A DNA stretch of 64,000 bases from Arthrobacter rhombi (GCF_900163545.1 NZ_FUHW01000019.1:1-64000), one strand, 5' to 3'. Shown: positions 45,638 through 55,791, counted from the first letter of the stretch. Notes: a model not told the origin generated them from the sequence alone. Numbers and translations: made by a program.

Positions 45638-45780
45638 ACCTCTCCCAATGCCTGCGAGGTGAGCTGTCGGATTCGAGTGGGAGTCACTCGGTGCCTGGCC
45701 CGATAACCGGACCGTGACACTTAACCCCAAGGATCCTGATGGACCCGAAATGTGGTTCCCCCGCTACTGCCAAGCGATTT
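45638..45780 (-). promoter_or_regulatory. c-di-AMP riboswitch (ydaO/yuaA type), leader of NlpC/P60 gene
   Basis: On the minus strand the RNA opens AATCGCTTGG, then GCGGGGGAACCA, TTGGGGTTAAG, CGAATCCGACAGCTC and CTCGCAGGCATTGGGAG, in the order of the Bacillus ydaO consensus. The final GAGAGG is the ribosome binding site of the downstream gene. In the known class c-di-AMP binding lowers expression of wall and ion genes; here it controls a wall hydrolase. Confidence 0.95.
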
Positions 45781-45864
45781 TTGCGAACGGACCTCGGGCA
45801 GTGGCAGTATTCGGCAATCTGCTCGAGTGCGCCTGACCCCTATGCGGTCTGGCACGTCGACTAC

Positions 45865-45870
45865 ATTATA
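45865..45870 (-). promoter_or_regulatory. -10 box for the riboswitch-NlpC transcript
   Basis: A perfect TATAAT on the minus strand (45870 to 45865), 85 bases before the riboswitch. The hexamer 17 bases further upstream is a poor -35 (ACGTGA). The gene before it, M23, ends at 45944, so the transcript is separate. Confidence 0.55.
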
Positions 45871-45943
45871 TGAAGTGCTTCTAAAAGTCACGTTCAGGTC
45901 ACGAAATGGTTATTTCCCGGTCACGACCCGCGACTTTTCGGGG

Positions 45944-46948
45944 CTAAAGCCACCCTGCAGGGTCAACCGGCGTGCCATTAACGATGACTTCAAGATGCAC
46001 GTGGCAGCCGGTTGAGTTGCCGGTGGTCCCGCTCAGGGATACCACCTGGCCGCGCTTGACCTTCTGCCCGACGGCGACCTTGAGGCTGCTGTTGTGGTTA
46101 TAGGTGGTCTCCAGGCCGTTGCCATGGTCGACCCGCACGCGATTGCCCGAGTGCCCGGCCCAGCCGGCCTGCACCACGGTGCCCGAGGCCGAGGCCTTAA
46201 CCGGGGTTCCGCAGCCCACTCCGTAGTCCTGCCCGATATGGACCTGGGCGCCCGCGCCGGTCGGGTTCGACCGTGCGCCGAAAGGCGAGGTGATCCGAAC
46301 GTGATCTACCGGCTGAGCGAGAACTCCCCGCGTGTTGATCCGACTGGCATCGCCGCCGGAGGCGGACATGAGGTAATCGAGTTGATCATCCTTGCTGAAG
46401 CTGCTGGAGACCGAGGCGCGGACGATCGCGAAATCATCGGAGGCAGGTACGTCAACGTCGGCAACGCTGGCACTGGCCTGGTGGGCGACACGCTCCTCAG
46501 GTCCGGCCGGCTGGTCACCGCCATCTAGGGCTGGATAGGCGGCAGCCAGGGCCAACCCGGAGACCGCCGCCACCGCGGCAAACCGGTGGCTCCACGCCAG
46601 CACGGGACGACGGCGGGAAGGCGCGTGGCTCTCGGCACCAACGGCTCTCACGCCAATGGGTAGGCCGATCACGGAGGAGTCGAACGACTCCCCGGCATTC
46701 TCCGCTACGGAGGAAGGCTGTTGGGTGCCCGCCGGCTCGGTCAGTAGCGGGACAACGTCGGCAAGGGCAGCTGATGACTCAGGGGCAGCTGGGGCGATAT
46801 CCCCGCGAACCGACGTCGCTGTCGCGGCGTAACGCATGGTGGACGCGAACCGCCGCGGCACATACGTGCCGTGAACGGCGTCCGGCGCTTCGGCTCCGAC
46901 TAGCGGTGCCGGGGCGGCACGGCGCCCGGAACGTTTTTGCTCTGTCAA
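45944..46948 (-). CDS. M23-family peptidoglycan endopeptidase
   Basis: 334 aa with a TTG start at 46948 (GAGAGG upstream). The N-terminal 130 residues are low-complexity; a hydrophobic helix (about 122-140, FAAVAAVSGLALAAAYPAL) acts as signal anchor. The C-terminal domain is the lysostaphin/LytM type metalloendopeptidase: HIGQDYGVGC (HxxxD zinc ligands), GNRVRVDHGNGLETTYNH, and TGCHVHLEV (HxH). It cleaves peptide cross-bridges. It is preceded by its own c-di-AMP riboswitch and followed by an independent -10 box for the NlpC gene. Confidence 0.93.
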   Translation of the reverse strand: MTEQKRSGRRAAPAPLVGAEAPDAVHGTYVPRRFASTMRYAATATSVRGDIAPAAPESSAALADVVPLLTEPAGTQQPSSVAENAGESFDSSVIGLPIGVRAVGAESHAPSRRRPVLAWSHRFAAVAAVSGLALAAAYPALDGGDQPAGPEERVAHQASASVADVDVPASDDFAIVRASVSSSFSKDDQLDYLMSASGGDASRINTRGVLAQPVDHVRITSPFGARSNPTGAGAQVHIGQDYGVGCGTPVKASASGTVVQAGWAGHSGNRVRVDHGNGLETTYNHNSSLKVAVGQKVKRGQVVSLSGTTGNSTGCHVHLEVIVNGTPVDPAGWL

Positions 46949-46956
46949 ACGAGAGA

Positions 46957-47115
46957 CCTCTCATGGCGCCTGCGGAGTTAGCTGTCGGGTTCGGACCGGT
47001 CAGATCCGGTCGCAGGCCAAGCTGCGACTTCACCCCAAGACGGCCGCGTGCCAAGGAAGCAAGGCGGCTGGCCGTCGGTGTTTGGGTTCTCCACCCCTGC
47101 CTGTCATTTGGGCGA
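46957..47115 (-). promoter_or_regulatory. c-di-AMP riboswitch (ydaO/yuaA type), leader of M23 gene
   Basis: On the minus strand: AAATGACAGGCAGGGGTGGAG, then AACCCAAAC, TTGGGGTGAAG, GGTCCGAACCCGACAGC, TAACTCCGCAGGCGCC and ATGAGAGG. Same conserved blocks as the riboswitch at 45638-45780. Placed immediately before the M23 start; GAGAGG serves as its ribosome binding site. Confidence 0.92.
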
Positions 47116-47236
47116 ACGGACCCGCTCCGCAGGCAGGGCTCAGCGATCGGAACGAGTGGGCGAGGACGAATCCCCATCCGTTATCCACGCTACCCGAATC
47201 GGATACGAAGTAACAGTTCCGTTATATCTATATCGA

Positions 47237-47935
47237 CTATACCGATTCCCGTGCCACGAAAACGTGGGCGCTAACCTCTACCGGAAGCTCCAATGCGCCT
47301 TCGATTCCCTCGACGCGGACGAGAACATAGTCCCCGGCACGCTCCAGGGTCACTTGTGCCCCGGGGCGGATGCCGCCTTCGTTGAGTTGGGCGAGGAGTT
47401 CTGGATCCACCTGGATCGCCTCGGCCAGCCGTTCTACGGCTACGGGCCCGGTGTTTTCGTCCAATAAGGCGGAGTCCAGGTTCTGGACACCCAGGGAGAA
47501 TTCGTGGGCCGCGGGGCCTCCCAGCGTTTCCAAGCCGGGAATGGGGTTGCCGTAGGGAGAGTCGGTGGGTTTGCCCAGCAGGTCATAGAGGCGTTTTTCG
47601 ACCCGCTCGCTCATCACGTGCTCCCACCGACAGGCTTCATCGTGGACGTATTCCCAATCCAGCCCGATCACGTCGGCGAGCAACCGCTCGGCCAGCCGGT
47701 GCTTACGCATCACGGAGGTTGCGCGCTCTCGGCCGGTGACCGTGAGTTCGAGATGGCGGTCTTGGTTGACGATCACCAGACCGTCGCGTTCCATCCGGGC
47801 AATCGTCTGCGAAACCGTCGGACCTGAATGGTCTAGGCGCTCGGCAATGCGCGCACGCAGGGCCGTAATTTCCTCTTCCTCGAGTTCCAGAATGGTCCTC
47901 AAGTACATTTCCGTGGTGTCGATCAGATCTGTCAC
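47237..47935 (-). CDS. ideR: Iron-dependent regulator of the DtxR/IdeR family
   Basis: 232 aa, matching IdeR/DtxR in length. Residues 1-75 are the winged helix with TTEMYLRTILELEEEEITALRARIAERL and GPTVSQTIARMERDGLV; the dimer/metal domain includes KHRLAERLLADVIGL and EACRWEHVMSE (Cys102, Glu105, His106 type ligands), with Met10 and His79-equivalents present. The C-terminal third is an SH3-like domain. Represses iron-uptake genes and activates storage with Fe2+ bound. Divergent from serC with 181 bases between. Next to hydrolases it may be only a neighbour. Confidence 0.93.
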   Translation of the reverse strand: MTDLIDTTEMYLRTILELEEEEITALRARIAERLDHSGPTVSQTIARMERDGLVIVNQDRHLELTVTGRERATSVMRKHRLAERLLADVIGLDWEYVHDEACRWEHVMSERVEKRLYDLLGKPTDSPYGNPIPGLETLGGPAAHEFSLGVQNLDSALLDENTGPVAVERLAEAIQVDPELLAQLNEGGIRPGAQVTLERAGDYVLVRVEGIEGALELPVEVSAHVFVARESV

Positions 47936-48107
47936 TGCGTGGCACTCCTGTATGGCGGGGCGGTCAAGGGGGAACCCGTGTTTGCAACTCTACCTTCGTT
48001 AACAATGTCACCTGCTTTCGGCATTCCACCAACTGTTGCGCCACCATTGATGCGGGATATTTTCTGATCCCACCGAAGTCCACTACGACTGATTTCGCCG
48101 ATGGTAG

Positions 48108-49238
<1,131 letters not shown>

Positions 49239-49241
49239 CGC

Positions 49242-49820
49242 TTACCGACGACGACGACGGGACCGCGAGCGTTGCGGGTTCCGGCCCGCTGACGGCTCGG
49301 CCTGTTCGTCCTGGTCGTTCTCCCCGTCCGCTTCAGAGGTGCCCTGTTCGGTCGGTGCGTCTGCCGTTTCGGCAGTCGCGCCGGTTCCGTTCCCCTCTAC
49401 AGCGCTGACGGTTTCGCTGTCGGTCGGCGCTGCCTTCTGATCCGCTTCCTGGCCTCCGGGCTCCTTGTCCACGGCTTCAGCCGCCTCGGCGTCTCGTTGC
49501 GCTTGGAGTTCCTCCGGCAGCACACGATCCGCCCACGGGACCCATTCAGGGGCCACGATGGCTCCTTCGCCCGGCAGCAGCCCGGTCTCGCAAACCGTGG
49601 CAACCTTCCCGCGCGGCACCCGGGCCAAGGTCACATACCAATTCCAACCGGCATAACCGCGGAGCTTGGCGACAAACCGGTGAGTCAGCACACGGTCGTC
49701 ATCGGCGGCCACCCCGAGGTGATCACCGACCGACCCCTGTTCGACGATCGCCAACAGCGCCGAACGGGCCAAGTCAGTTTCGGCACTCAGAACGGCGTCG
49801 ACTTTTGGTGCCCGTGCCAT
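49242..49820 (-). CDS. DUF3027-family protein
   Basis: 192 aa. Residues 1-105 match DUF3027: HRFVAKLRGYAGWNWYVTLARVP, VCETGLLPGEGAIVAPEWVPWADRV. The C-terminal 90 are acidic, Ala/Glu-rich and end in a basic Arg tail (SRSRRRRR). No enzymatic motif. In other actinobacteria this family is found close to a cold-shock protein gene, as here (2 bases between them), so they are co-transcribed. Function unknown. Confidence 0.85.
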   Translation of the reverse strand: MARAPKVDAVLSAETDLARSALLAIVEQGSVGDHLGVAADDDRVLTHRFVAKLRGYAGWNWYVTLARVPRGKVATVCETGLLPGEGAIVAPEWVPWADRVLPEELQAQRDAEAAEAVDKEPGGQEADQKAAPTDSETVSAVEGNGTGATAETADAPTEQGTSEADGENDQDEQAEPSAGRNPQRSRSRRRRR

Positions 49821-49822
49821 GA

Positions 49823-50206
49823 TCAGGCGTCCAAATCGTCGGCAACACGGCGAAGCACGGCAGCAACTTTGCCTGCCTGGCCTTTCTCGGGGTACCGCCC
49901 CTTGCGCAGGCCGTTGGAAACACTGTCCAAGACCTTGATGAGATCCTCGATGAGGATCGCGGTGTCTTCGGCGGGCTTCCGTTTGCCGCGGACCACCGAA
50001 GGAGCGGCCTCGACGACACGTGCCGTCAGCGCCTGCGCGCCCTTGCGTCCCTGGGCGATTCCGAACTCCATACGGGTTCCCGCACGGACCTCTTTGACCC
50101 CTTCGGGCAGCGCCGAGGCGTGCAAGTACACCTCCTGACCGTCATCGGTGACCAGGAACCCGAAACCCTTGGAGGCTTCAAACCACTTCACTTTGCCGAA
50201 AGGCAC
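49823..50206 (-). CDS. Cold-shock domain protein with helical extension
   Basis: 127 aa from GTG at 50206, with GAGG upstream; the first 14 residues of the frame are left out. Residues 1-67 are a cold-shock domain, GKVKWFEASKGFGFLVTDDGQ with RNP1/RNP2-like motifs and VYLHASALPEG. The C-terminal 60 residues are helical, with GKRKPAEDTAILIEDLIKVLD. Binds single-stranded RNA or DNA; the extension is characteristic of actinobacterial CspB-like relatives and probably dimerises. Co-directional with DUF3027. Confidence 0.9.
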   Translation of the reverse strand: MPFGKVKWFEASKGFGFLVTDDGQEVYLHASALPEGVKEVRAGTRMEFGIAQGRKGAQALTARVVEAAPSVVRGKRKPAEDTAILIEDLIKVLDSVSNGLRKGRYPEKGQAGKVAAVLRRVADDLDA

Positions 50207-50402
50207 TTCGCTTACCTCGTTCTCACGTACCGGCGGCGCCCGGCCCATTGCCCGCGCCGCGTCTGGATTCCCGGCCGAACCTGCATCGACTGCGTCTACG
50301 CGCGGATACGATCCTGGCCGGGGAAGTCTATTCGTCTAGAGTACGGCATGCCCGCGGCCGTCAGGACTTTGTGCCCCGCCTCGACGCTGATATTTTGACC
50401 GG

Positions 50403-50630
50403 GTGAATACCCTTGATTCCCCCGCCACCGCGCAGCGCATCGTGACCGTGTTGGCCGCGGCAATCGCCTTGATCTCCATTCTAAGTTTGGCCTTCGTCCT
50501 CATCCAGTACGCCGCAGGGACCACACCGTTCACCCAGGTGATGGCCGTTGGCCTCTACGGCCTACCGGTCGCCTTCCTCTTGCTGATTACTCTCCTTCTG
50601 CTGCGCATCAGAACCAGACGGCGCCGCTAA
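50403..50630 (+). CDS. Small membrane protein, two helices
   Basis: 75 aa, GTG start at 50403. Two hydrophobic segments (about 12-35 and 45-68, with VIQYAAGT between) and a basic C-terminus (RIRTRRRR). The reading frame is clean and GC-skewed as in coding DNA. No ribosome binding site is clear, and TATTTT lies just upstream, so a leaderless transcript is possible. No recognised family. It precedes the two-component system by 86 bases. Confidence 0.6.
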   Translation: MNTLDSPATAQRIVTVLAAAIALISILSLAFVLIQYAAGTTPFTQVMAVGLYGLPVAFLLLITLLLLRIRTRRRR

Positions 50631-50716
50631 GCCGGTCACCTCCGCCAACCTCCTGGCATCACGACACACATCTGACGCACAGAAAACTCCCAGACTTTGC
50701 ACGCACAATTGGTGTT

Positions 50717-51427
50717 ATGACTGACAAACCTGCGGAAGCCAAGCTTCTCGTCGTCGACGATGAACCCAATATTCGTGAGCTGCTCTCCACGTCCCTGCGT
50801 TTCGCTGGCTTCGACGTCACCGCTGCAGCCAATGGTCGTGAGGCATTGGCAGCCGTCGAAAAGGAACTGCCAGACCTTGCTGTCCTGGACGTCATGCTCC
50901 CCGATATGGACGGGTTCACCATCACCCGCAAGCTCCGCGCAGCTGGACGCCACTTTCCCGTGCTCTTTTTGACCGCGCGCGACGGAACCGAAGATAAGGT
51001 CCAGGGGCTCACTGTCGGCGGGGACGACTACGTGACCAAACCCTTCAGCCTCGACGAAGTCGTGGCCAGGATTCGTGCCGTATTACGTCGGACCCAGCCA
51101 CTCGATGAAGACGATGCGGTCATCCGCGTGGACGATTTGGAACTCGACGACGACGCCCACGAAGTTCGGCGCGCCGGCGAGGTGGTGGATTTGTCCCCCA
51201 CCGAGTTCAAGTTGCTGCGCTATCTGATGATGAATCCCAACCGGGTACTCTCCAAGGCCCAGATCCTCGACCACGTCTGGGAATACGACTTCAACGGCGA
51301 TGCCTCCATCGTGGAATCCTATATTTCCTATCTGCGCCGGAAGATCGATGCCCGGGAGGACTGGCCGGCCATGATCCAGACCAAGCGCGGGGTGGGCTAC
51401 CTGCTGCGCTCCGCCGACCGGCGCTAG
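50717..51427 (+). CDS. OmpR-family response regulator
   Basis: 236 aa. Receiver domain 1-125 with LLVVDDEPNIRELLS, the phosphoacceptor Asp in LAVLDVMLPDMDG, and LTARDG plus the Lys of VTKPFS. DNA-binding winged helix 140-232 (EFKLLRYLMMNPNRVLSKAQILD, KRGVGYLLRSADRR). Resembles actinobacterial TrcR/TcrA-type regulators. 12 bases from the sensor kinase, so an operon. Confidence 0.95.
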   Translation: MTDKPAEAKLLVVDDEPNIRELLSTSLRFAGFDVTAAANGREALAAVEKELPDLAVLDVMLPDMDGFTITRKLRAAGRHFPVLFLTARDGTEDKVQGLTVGGDDYVTKPFSLDEVVARIRAVLRRTQPLDEDDAVIRVDDLELDDDAHEVRRAGEVVDLSPTEFKLLRYLMMNPNRVLSKAQILDHVWEYDFNGDASIVESYISYLRRKIDAREDWPAMIQTKRGVGYLLRSADRR

Positions 51428-51439
51428 GTCCGGCCTCTG

Positions 51440-52927
51440 GTGCGTTCACTCCCCCGCCTCCTGCGGCAGGTATCCCTGAGATCCAAGCTCGTGGCCCTCA
51501 TGGCCACGCTGATGATGTGCGGGGTGTTGGTCACGGCTCTAGCCGCGTCGGCATCGCTTCGGCTGACCCTGCAGGACCAGATGGATACCGACCTCAAGGA
51601 CAACTCCATCGCGTTGGCCAACATCATGTGGTCCTCCTGGAAAGACCAGGAGCTGCCCAGTGAGGGAGCGACGCTGGAGTTCAACCGTTTCCGGGGAACT
51701 TTGCGGGATAATAGCGGTAAGGTGCGCTACGAACTTCCGCATCCGAAACACACCGATGCCCCTCAGGTTCCTCCGATGACCGTCGACGAAGTCCGGGAGC
51801 TGGAGTCCTCCACCATGGATGTCCCCGGCACGGAGGAGTCCTCCCGTGGTTGGCGTACCGGCGTCTACACATTACGCAACAACGACGGATACATCGTCGT
51901 CTCCCTGCCCTTGCAGTCGACCATGGGCACCGTGGATAAAGCCACGAAACTCGTGGTCACCAGTGGCACCCTGGTCACGCTGGTCATGTCGATGATCGCC
52001 TACGGCATCACCGGGCGTGCGTTGAGACCTCTGGTCCGGGTAGAACGGACTGCCGCAGCGATTGCTGCCGGGGACCTGTCTCGACGGGTGGAGGAATATC
52101 CACCCGAAACCGAGGTCGGGCGATTATCACGTTCCCTCAACGCCATGCTCGCGCATATCGAGCAGGCCTTCCGCGGGCGGGCTGCCTCGGAACGCAAGAT
52201 GCGCCGTTTCATCCAGGATGCCTCCCATGAACTGCGGACCCCGTTGGTCACCATCCAGGGATACTCCGAGCTCTACCGGCACGGTGGGGTCAGCGGGGAG
52301 GAACAGGTTGGTACCGCCATGGGACGGATCGAAGGTGAAGCCAAGCGCATGGCCCAGCTCGTGGAAGATCTGCTGACCTTGGCCAGGCTCGACGAGCAAC
52401 GCCCCCTGGAACGCCAGCCGGTGGACCTTCTGCTGTTGGGCTCCGACGCGGTCGAGGATGCCCGGGTCAACGCCCCAACACGTGAGGTCCGCCTCGTCGG
52501 TCTTGACGGACCGCAAGCTGCCAGCGCCCCGAGCAGCGGGGACGAGCTGCGGCTGCGTCAGGTCGTGGGGAACCTGATGACCAATGCGCTGCGCTACACC
52601 CCCGAAGGTTCGCCCCTTGAAGTGGCTGTCGGGGTGCTACCGGTGATCGATGGCCGCTCGGATGCCGTACTGGCGATTCGGGACCACGGCAACGGGATCT
52701 CCGATGAGGATGCCGCCCGGGTCTTCGAGCGGTTCTACCGGGCCGATAGCTCCCGGCAACGGGAAACCGGAGGGACCGGACTCGGGTTGGCAATCGTCGC
52801 AGCAATCGTTGCCCAGCATGATGGTTCAGTCCGGCTCACCGAGACCCCTGGTGGTGGCGCCACGATGTCCATCCACCTGCCACTGGTCCCCACCGACTCG
52901 TCCTCCACCGACGACGACGCGGGCTGA
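51440..52927 (+). CDS. Sensor histidine kinase partner of the response regulator
   Basis: 495 aa, GTG start. Two transmembrane helices (about 16-36 and 173-193) flank an extracytoplasmic sensor region of 135 residues, then a HAMP domain (AYGITGRALRPLVRVE), HisKA with phospho-His in DASHELRTPLVTIQGYSELY, and HATPase with N box (NLMTNALRYTPEG), G1 (AIRDHGNGISDEDAARVFERFYR) and G2 (GGTGLGLAIV). Sensed signal unknown; envelope stress is a fair guess because of the nearby wall-related genes but is not shown. Confidence 0.95.
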   Translation: MRSLPRLLRQVSLRSKLVALMATLMMCGVLVTALAASASLRLTLQDQMDTDLKDNSIALANIMWSSWKDQELPSEGATLEFNRFRGTLRDNSGKVRYELPHPKHTDAPQVPPMTVDEVRELESSTMDVPGTEESSRGWRTGVYTLRNNDGYIVVSLPLQSTMGTVDKATKLVVTSGTLVTLVMSMIAYGITGRALRPLVRVERTAAAIAAGDLSRRVEEYPPETEVGRLSRSLNAMLAHIEQAFRGRAASERKMRRFIQDASHELRTPLVTIQGYSELYRHGGVSGEEQVGTAMGRIEGEAKRMAQLVEDLLTLARLDEQRPLERQPVDLLLLGSDAVEDARVNAPTREVRLVGLDGPQAASAPSSGDELRLRQVVGNLMTNALRYTPEGSPLEVAVGVLPVIDGRSDAVLAIRDHGNGISDEDAARVFERFYRADSSRQRETGGTGLGLAIVAAIVAQHDGSVRLTETPGGGATMSIHLPLVPTDSSSTDDDAG

Positions 52928-53045
52928 TCCTTCCACCGTTCGTTGTAGCCCGACGACGGATCCGTTTGCAACCCCGCATGGTGGTGTTGGGGCACATCCG
53001 GTAGCCCCCGGCCACAAAGGTCGAGAAGGCGAGCGGGGAGTGACC

Positions 53046-53336
53046 ATGAGTAGTTTTTCGGCCAACACAGCAGAAATGCGCGGAAGGGCCCAATCCGTCC
53101 AAGGAACCATCGAGCGCCTACGGGCCGAGGTGAACACCATGCAAGCCGGGCTGCGCGACCTCGAATCCTCCTGGCACGGGGCGGCATCCTCGAACTTCCA
53201 GGCCGTCGTGGCCGATTGGCGGGCCACCCAGATGAAGGTCGAAGAGTCCCTGACAGCCATTAATACCGCCCTCTCCCAAGCCTCGCAGCAGTATGACGAC
53301 GCCGAAGCCGCGAACGCCAGGATGTTCACCTACTAA
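53046..53336 (+). CDS. WXG100-family (ESAT-6-like) protein
   Basis: 96 aa. Two helices with the WxG turn (SSWHGAASSNF) and hydrophobic heptads; ATG has a good GAGCGGGGAG upstream. WXG100 proteins are secreted by the type VII/Esx system as dimers and act as effector partners or targeting factors. The gene stands alone with no secretion component nearby; the dimer partner or system lies elsewhere. It may pair functionally with the hydrolase at 22.8 kb, which is inference. Confidence 0.93.
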   Translation: MSSFSANTAEMRGRAQSVQGTIERLRAEVNTMQAGLRDLESSWHGAASSNFQAVVADWRATQMKVEESLTAINTALSQASQQYDDAEAANARMFTY

Positions 53337-53436
53337 GCCGCCGGCGCTCCGGGACCACGCCCGTCGAGCCAATGACAGAACTCAGTGATTACTGCTGCAC
53401 AATAGTCATCAGCCCCTCGTGGAAACGGAGATTTGG

Positions 53437-54861
53437 ATGTCACGCACCGCCATCGTTGTCGGTTCGGGCCCCAACGGCCTGACCGCCGCGGCCTTGTTGG
53501 CCCGCCAAGGCGTCGAAGTGACGATCTATGAACAGGGCCCCCTCCCCGGCGGTGCAGCGCGTTCGGCCGAGATCCTCGGGGACGGTTTCATCACCGATCT
53601 GGGCGCTGCCGGCCACCCCTTCGGCGTGGGTAGTCCGGCTTTTCGCGAACTCGGCCTGACCGATCACGGCCTCGAATGGGTGCACCCCACCTTTCCCATG
53701 GCGCATCCTCTGCCCGGACGTGATGCGGCCCTACTGCAACAAGATGCCTCATTGACTGCTTCAACGCTGGGCACCGACCGGGACGTCTGGCGCAGATTGC
53801 ACCGACCGGTGGTCGAGCACCCACACCGAACGCTGGAGAACATCACCGGTCCGCTGCTTCGTATGCCACCGCATCCGCTATCCATGGCGTCCTTCGGCGT
53901 GCGGGCCGCTTGGCCGGCCCATCTACTGGCCCGTCGTCTCTTCGAGACGGAGGAAGCAAAGGCGCTGTTCATCGGTTCCGCAGCCCATTCCATGCTGCCG
54001 CCGACCCATCCGTTCACGGCCGCTTTCGGGCTGGTCTTCGGAGGGCTCGGGCAGACTCTGGGATGGCCCGTGGCCCGGGGTGGAACCGGCAGGATCGTGG
54101 ACGCACTGCTGGACGTCTTGGACCAGCGCGGGGCGAAGATCCACACCAATTCCCCGGTGACTGATTTGCGAGACCTTCCCCAGGCCGATGCCGTCCTGCT
54201 GGATCTCACTCCCCGCCAGATCCTGAAGCTCGAAGGGGCAGGGTTGGAGGACCGCTACCGCCATCATCTCGCAAAGTGGAAGTACGGTATGGGCGGCTAC
54301 AAAGTCGACTACCTGCTTGATGGCCCCATCCCCTGGTCCGACCCGCGGACGGCCGATGCCGGAACCGTTCACGTGGGTGGAACGATGGAGGAGATCGCCG
54401 AAGCCGAATCGATGACCCATCGAGGGCGTCTGCCGCCCCGCCCTTTTGTCTTGCTCTGCCAGCAATCGAATGCCGATCCCAGCCGGACTCGGGACGGACG
54501 GCAGGTCGTCTGGGCCTATGCGCATGTCCCCAACGGGTGTACCGCCGATGCGGCGCCCCTGATCGATGCCCACATCGAACGGTTCGCCCCCGGATTCCAG
54601 GACCGCATTATCGGCCGGGTCGATTCCTCGCCGCAGGTGTTGGAGTCGTGGAACCCGAATCTCGTGGGAGGAGACATCGGGGGTGGATCGCTCAAGGGGA
54701 TCCAACAAGTCCTGCGCCCGGCGCCGACCCTGCGGCCCTACAACACCGGGACACCGGGACTCTACATCTGCTCCTCCTCCACCCCGCCGGGCGGAGGCGT
54801 GCACGGAATGGCCGGATGGAACGCCGCACAGGCAGTACTGCGGGACTGGGAACGCCGGTAA
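53437..54861 (+). CDS. FAD-dependent oxidoreductase, phytoene-desaturase-like
   Basis: 474 aa from ATG at 53437; GGAGA precedes it and the frame's six upstream codons are excluded. N-terminal dinucleotide-binding GSGPNGLTAAALLARQG, with ARSAE in the second half. The C terminus has GLYICSSSTPPGGGVHGMAGWNAA, typical for the CrtI/COG1233 group that oxidises carotenoids or related compounds. The segment SMLPPTHPFTAAFGLVFGGLGQ is group-specific. Substrate unknown; no carotenoid genes in the window. Followed 9 bases later by the DUF4031-HD gene. Confidence 0.88.
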   Translation: MSRTAIVVGSGPNGLTAAALLARQGVEVTIYEQGPLPGGAARSAEILGDGFITDLGAAGHPFGVGSPAFRELGLTDHGLEWVHPTFPMAHPLPGRDAALLQQDASLTASTLGTDRDVWRRLHRPVVEHPHRTLENITGPLLRMPPHPLSMASFGVRAAWPAHLLARRLFETEEAKALFIGSAAHSMLPPTHPFTAAFGLVFGGLGQTLGWPVARGGTGRIVDALLDVLDQRGAKIHTNSPVTDLRDLPQADAVLLDLTPRQILKLEGAGLEDRYRHHLAKWKYGMGGYKVDYLLDGPIPWSDPRTADAGTVHVGGTMEEIAEAESMTHRGRLPPRPFVLLCQQSNADPSRTRDGRQVVWAYAHVPNGCTADAAPLIDAHIERFAPGFQDRIIGRVDSSPQVLESWNPNLVGGDIGGGSLKGIQQVLRPAPTLRPYNTGTPGLYICSSSTPPGGGVHGMAGWNAAQAVLRDWERR

Positions 54862-54870
54862 TCTGGGTCC

Positions 54871-55767
54871 ATGGCCATCCTCATCGACCCCCCGCTGTGG
54901 CCGGCCCACGGTACGGTCTTCTCGCATCTGGTTTCCGATGTCTCGGTGGAAGAGCTCCATGCCTTTGCTGCGACAGCCGGGCTGAGTCGGCGCGCCTTCG
55001 ACCGAGACCACTATGACGTCCCCCGTCGCCGTTTCGACTCCCTTGTCGCTGCCGGGGCTCTTCCGGTTCCAGCCACCGAACTGGCCCGGCGCCTAATCCG
55101 CTCCGGCGTGCGTATCCCCGCCCATCAACGCCCCGAGAAGCTCGAAGGAGTCCTCGCCGACGCCTGGGACCGGTTGCTCCCCGGGAACACGGGCATCGCC
55201 GCAGAACTGATGGCCCGCTGGTCAGAGCCTCACCGGCATTACCACGACCGGGCCCACCTGCTGGCCGTGCTGCGGGCCCTCGACCTGCTGCGTTCGAAAG
55301 GAGAGCCTCTCGGCTCCCATCCGCGCGCGCCCTGGCTGGCCGCCTGGTTCCACGACGCCGTCTATGCCGGGGTCGCAGGTCAGGACGAGGAGGAATCCGC
55401 GCGATTGGCGGAGCAGCTGCTTCCAGCCTCCGGCGTCCCGAACGCCGAGATAGACGAGGTGGCCCGTCTCGTGCGGGTGACCACCAGCCACCGTCCCGCG
55501 GAACATGACGCCGCCGGCCGGCTGCTCTGCGATGCCGATCTGGAGGTCCTCGCCCGCCCGGAGCCCGCCTATCGCCGTTATGTGGCCGCAGTGCGCCGCG
55601 ACTACTCCATGGTGTCTGACGTCGATTTCGCTCGGGGCCGGTCAGCCGTTCTGCGATCCCTACTAGCCACCGAACCGCTCTTCGGCACCAGCAGCGGACG
55701 GTTTCTCTGGGAAGAGCCCGCCAGGTCCAACCTCCTCGCCGAGCTGGCAGAACTGCCGGTCGTATAG
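54871..55767 (+). CDS. DUF4031 domain fused to HD-type hydrolase
   Basis: 298 aa. Residues 1-80 are DUF4031 (MAILIDPPLWPAHGTVFSHLVSD, DYDVPRRRFD-like), residues about 105-290 resemble a metal-dependent HD superfamily with HRHYHDRAHL, WFHDAVYAG and TSHRP, the His/Asp ligands. Possibly a nucleotide or small-molecule phosphohydrolase. Follows the FAD oxidoreductase closely. Activity not known. Confidence 0.82.
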   Translation: MAILIDPPLWPAHGTVFSHLVSDVSVEELHAFAATAGLSRRAFDRDHYDVPRRRFDSLVAAGALPVPATELARRLIRSGVRIPAHQRPEKLEGVLADAWDRLLPGNTGIAAELMARWSEPHRHYHDRAHLLAVLRALDLLRSKGEPLGSHPRAPWLAAWFHDAVYAGVAGQDEEESARLAEQLLPASGVPNAEIDEVARLVRVTTSHRPAEHDAAGRLLCDADLEVLARPEPAYRRYVAAVRRDYSMVSDVDFARGRSAVLRSLLATEPLFGTSSGRFLWEEPARSNLLAELAELPVV

Positions 55768-55791
55768 CCACCGCTCCCCTGGCTTAAACAC

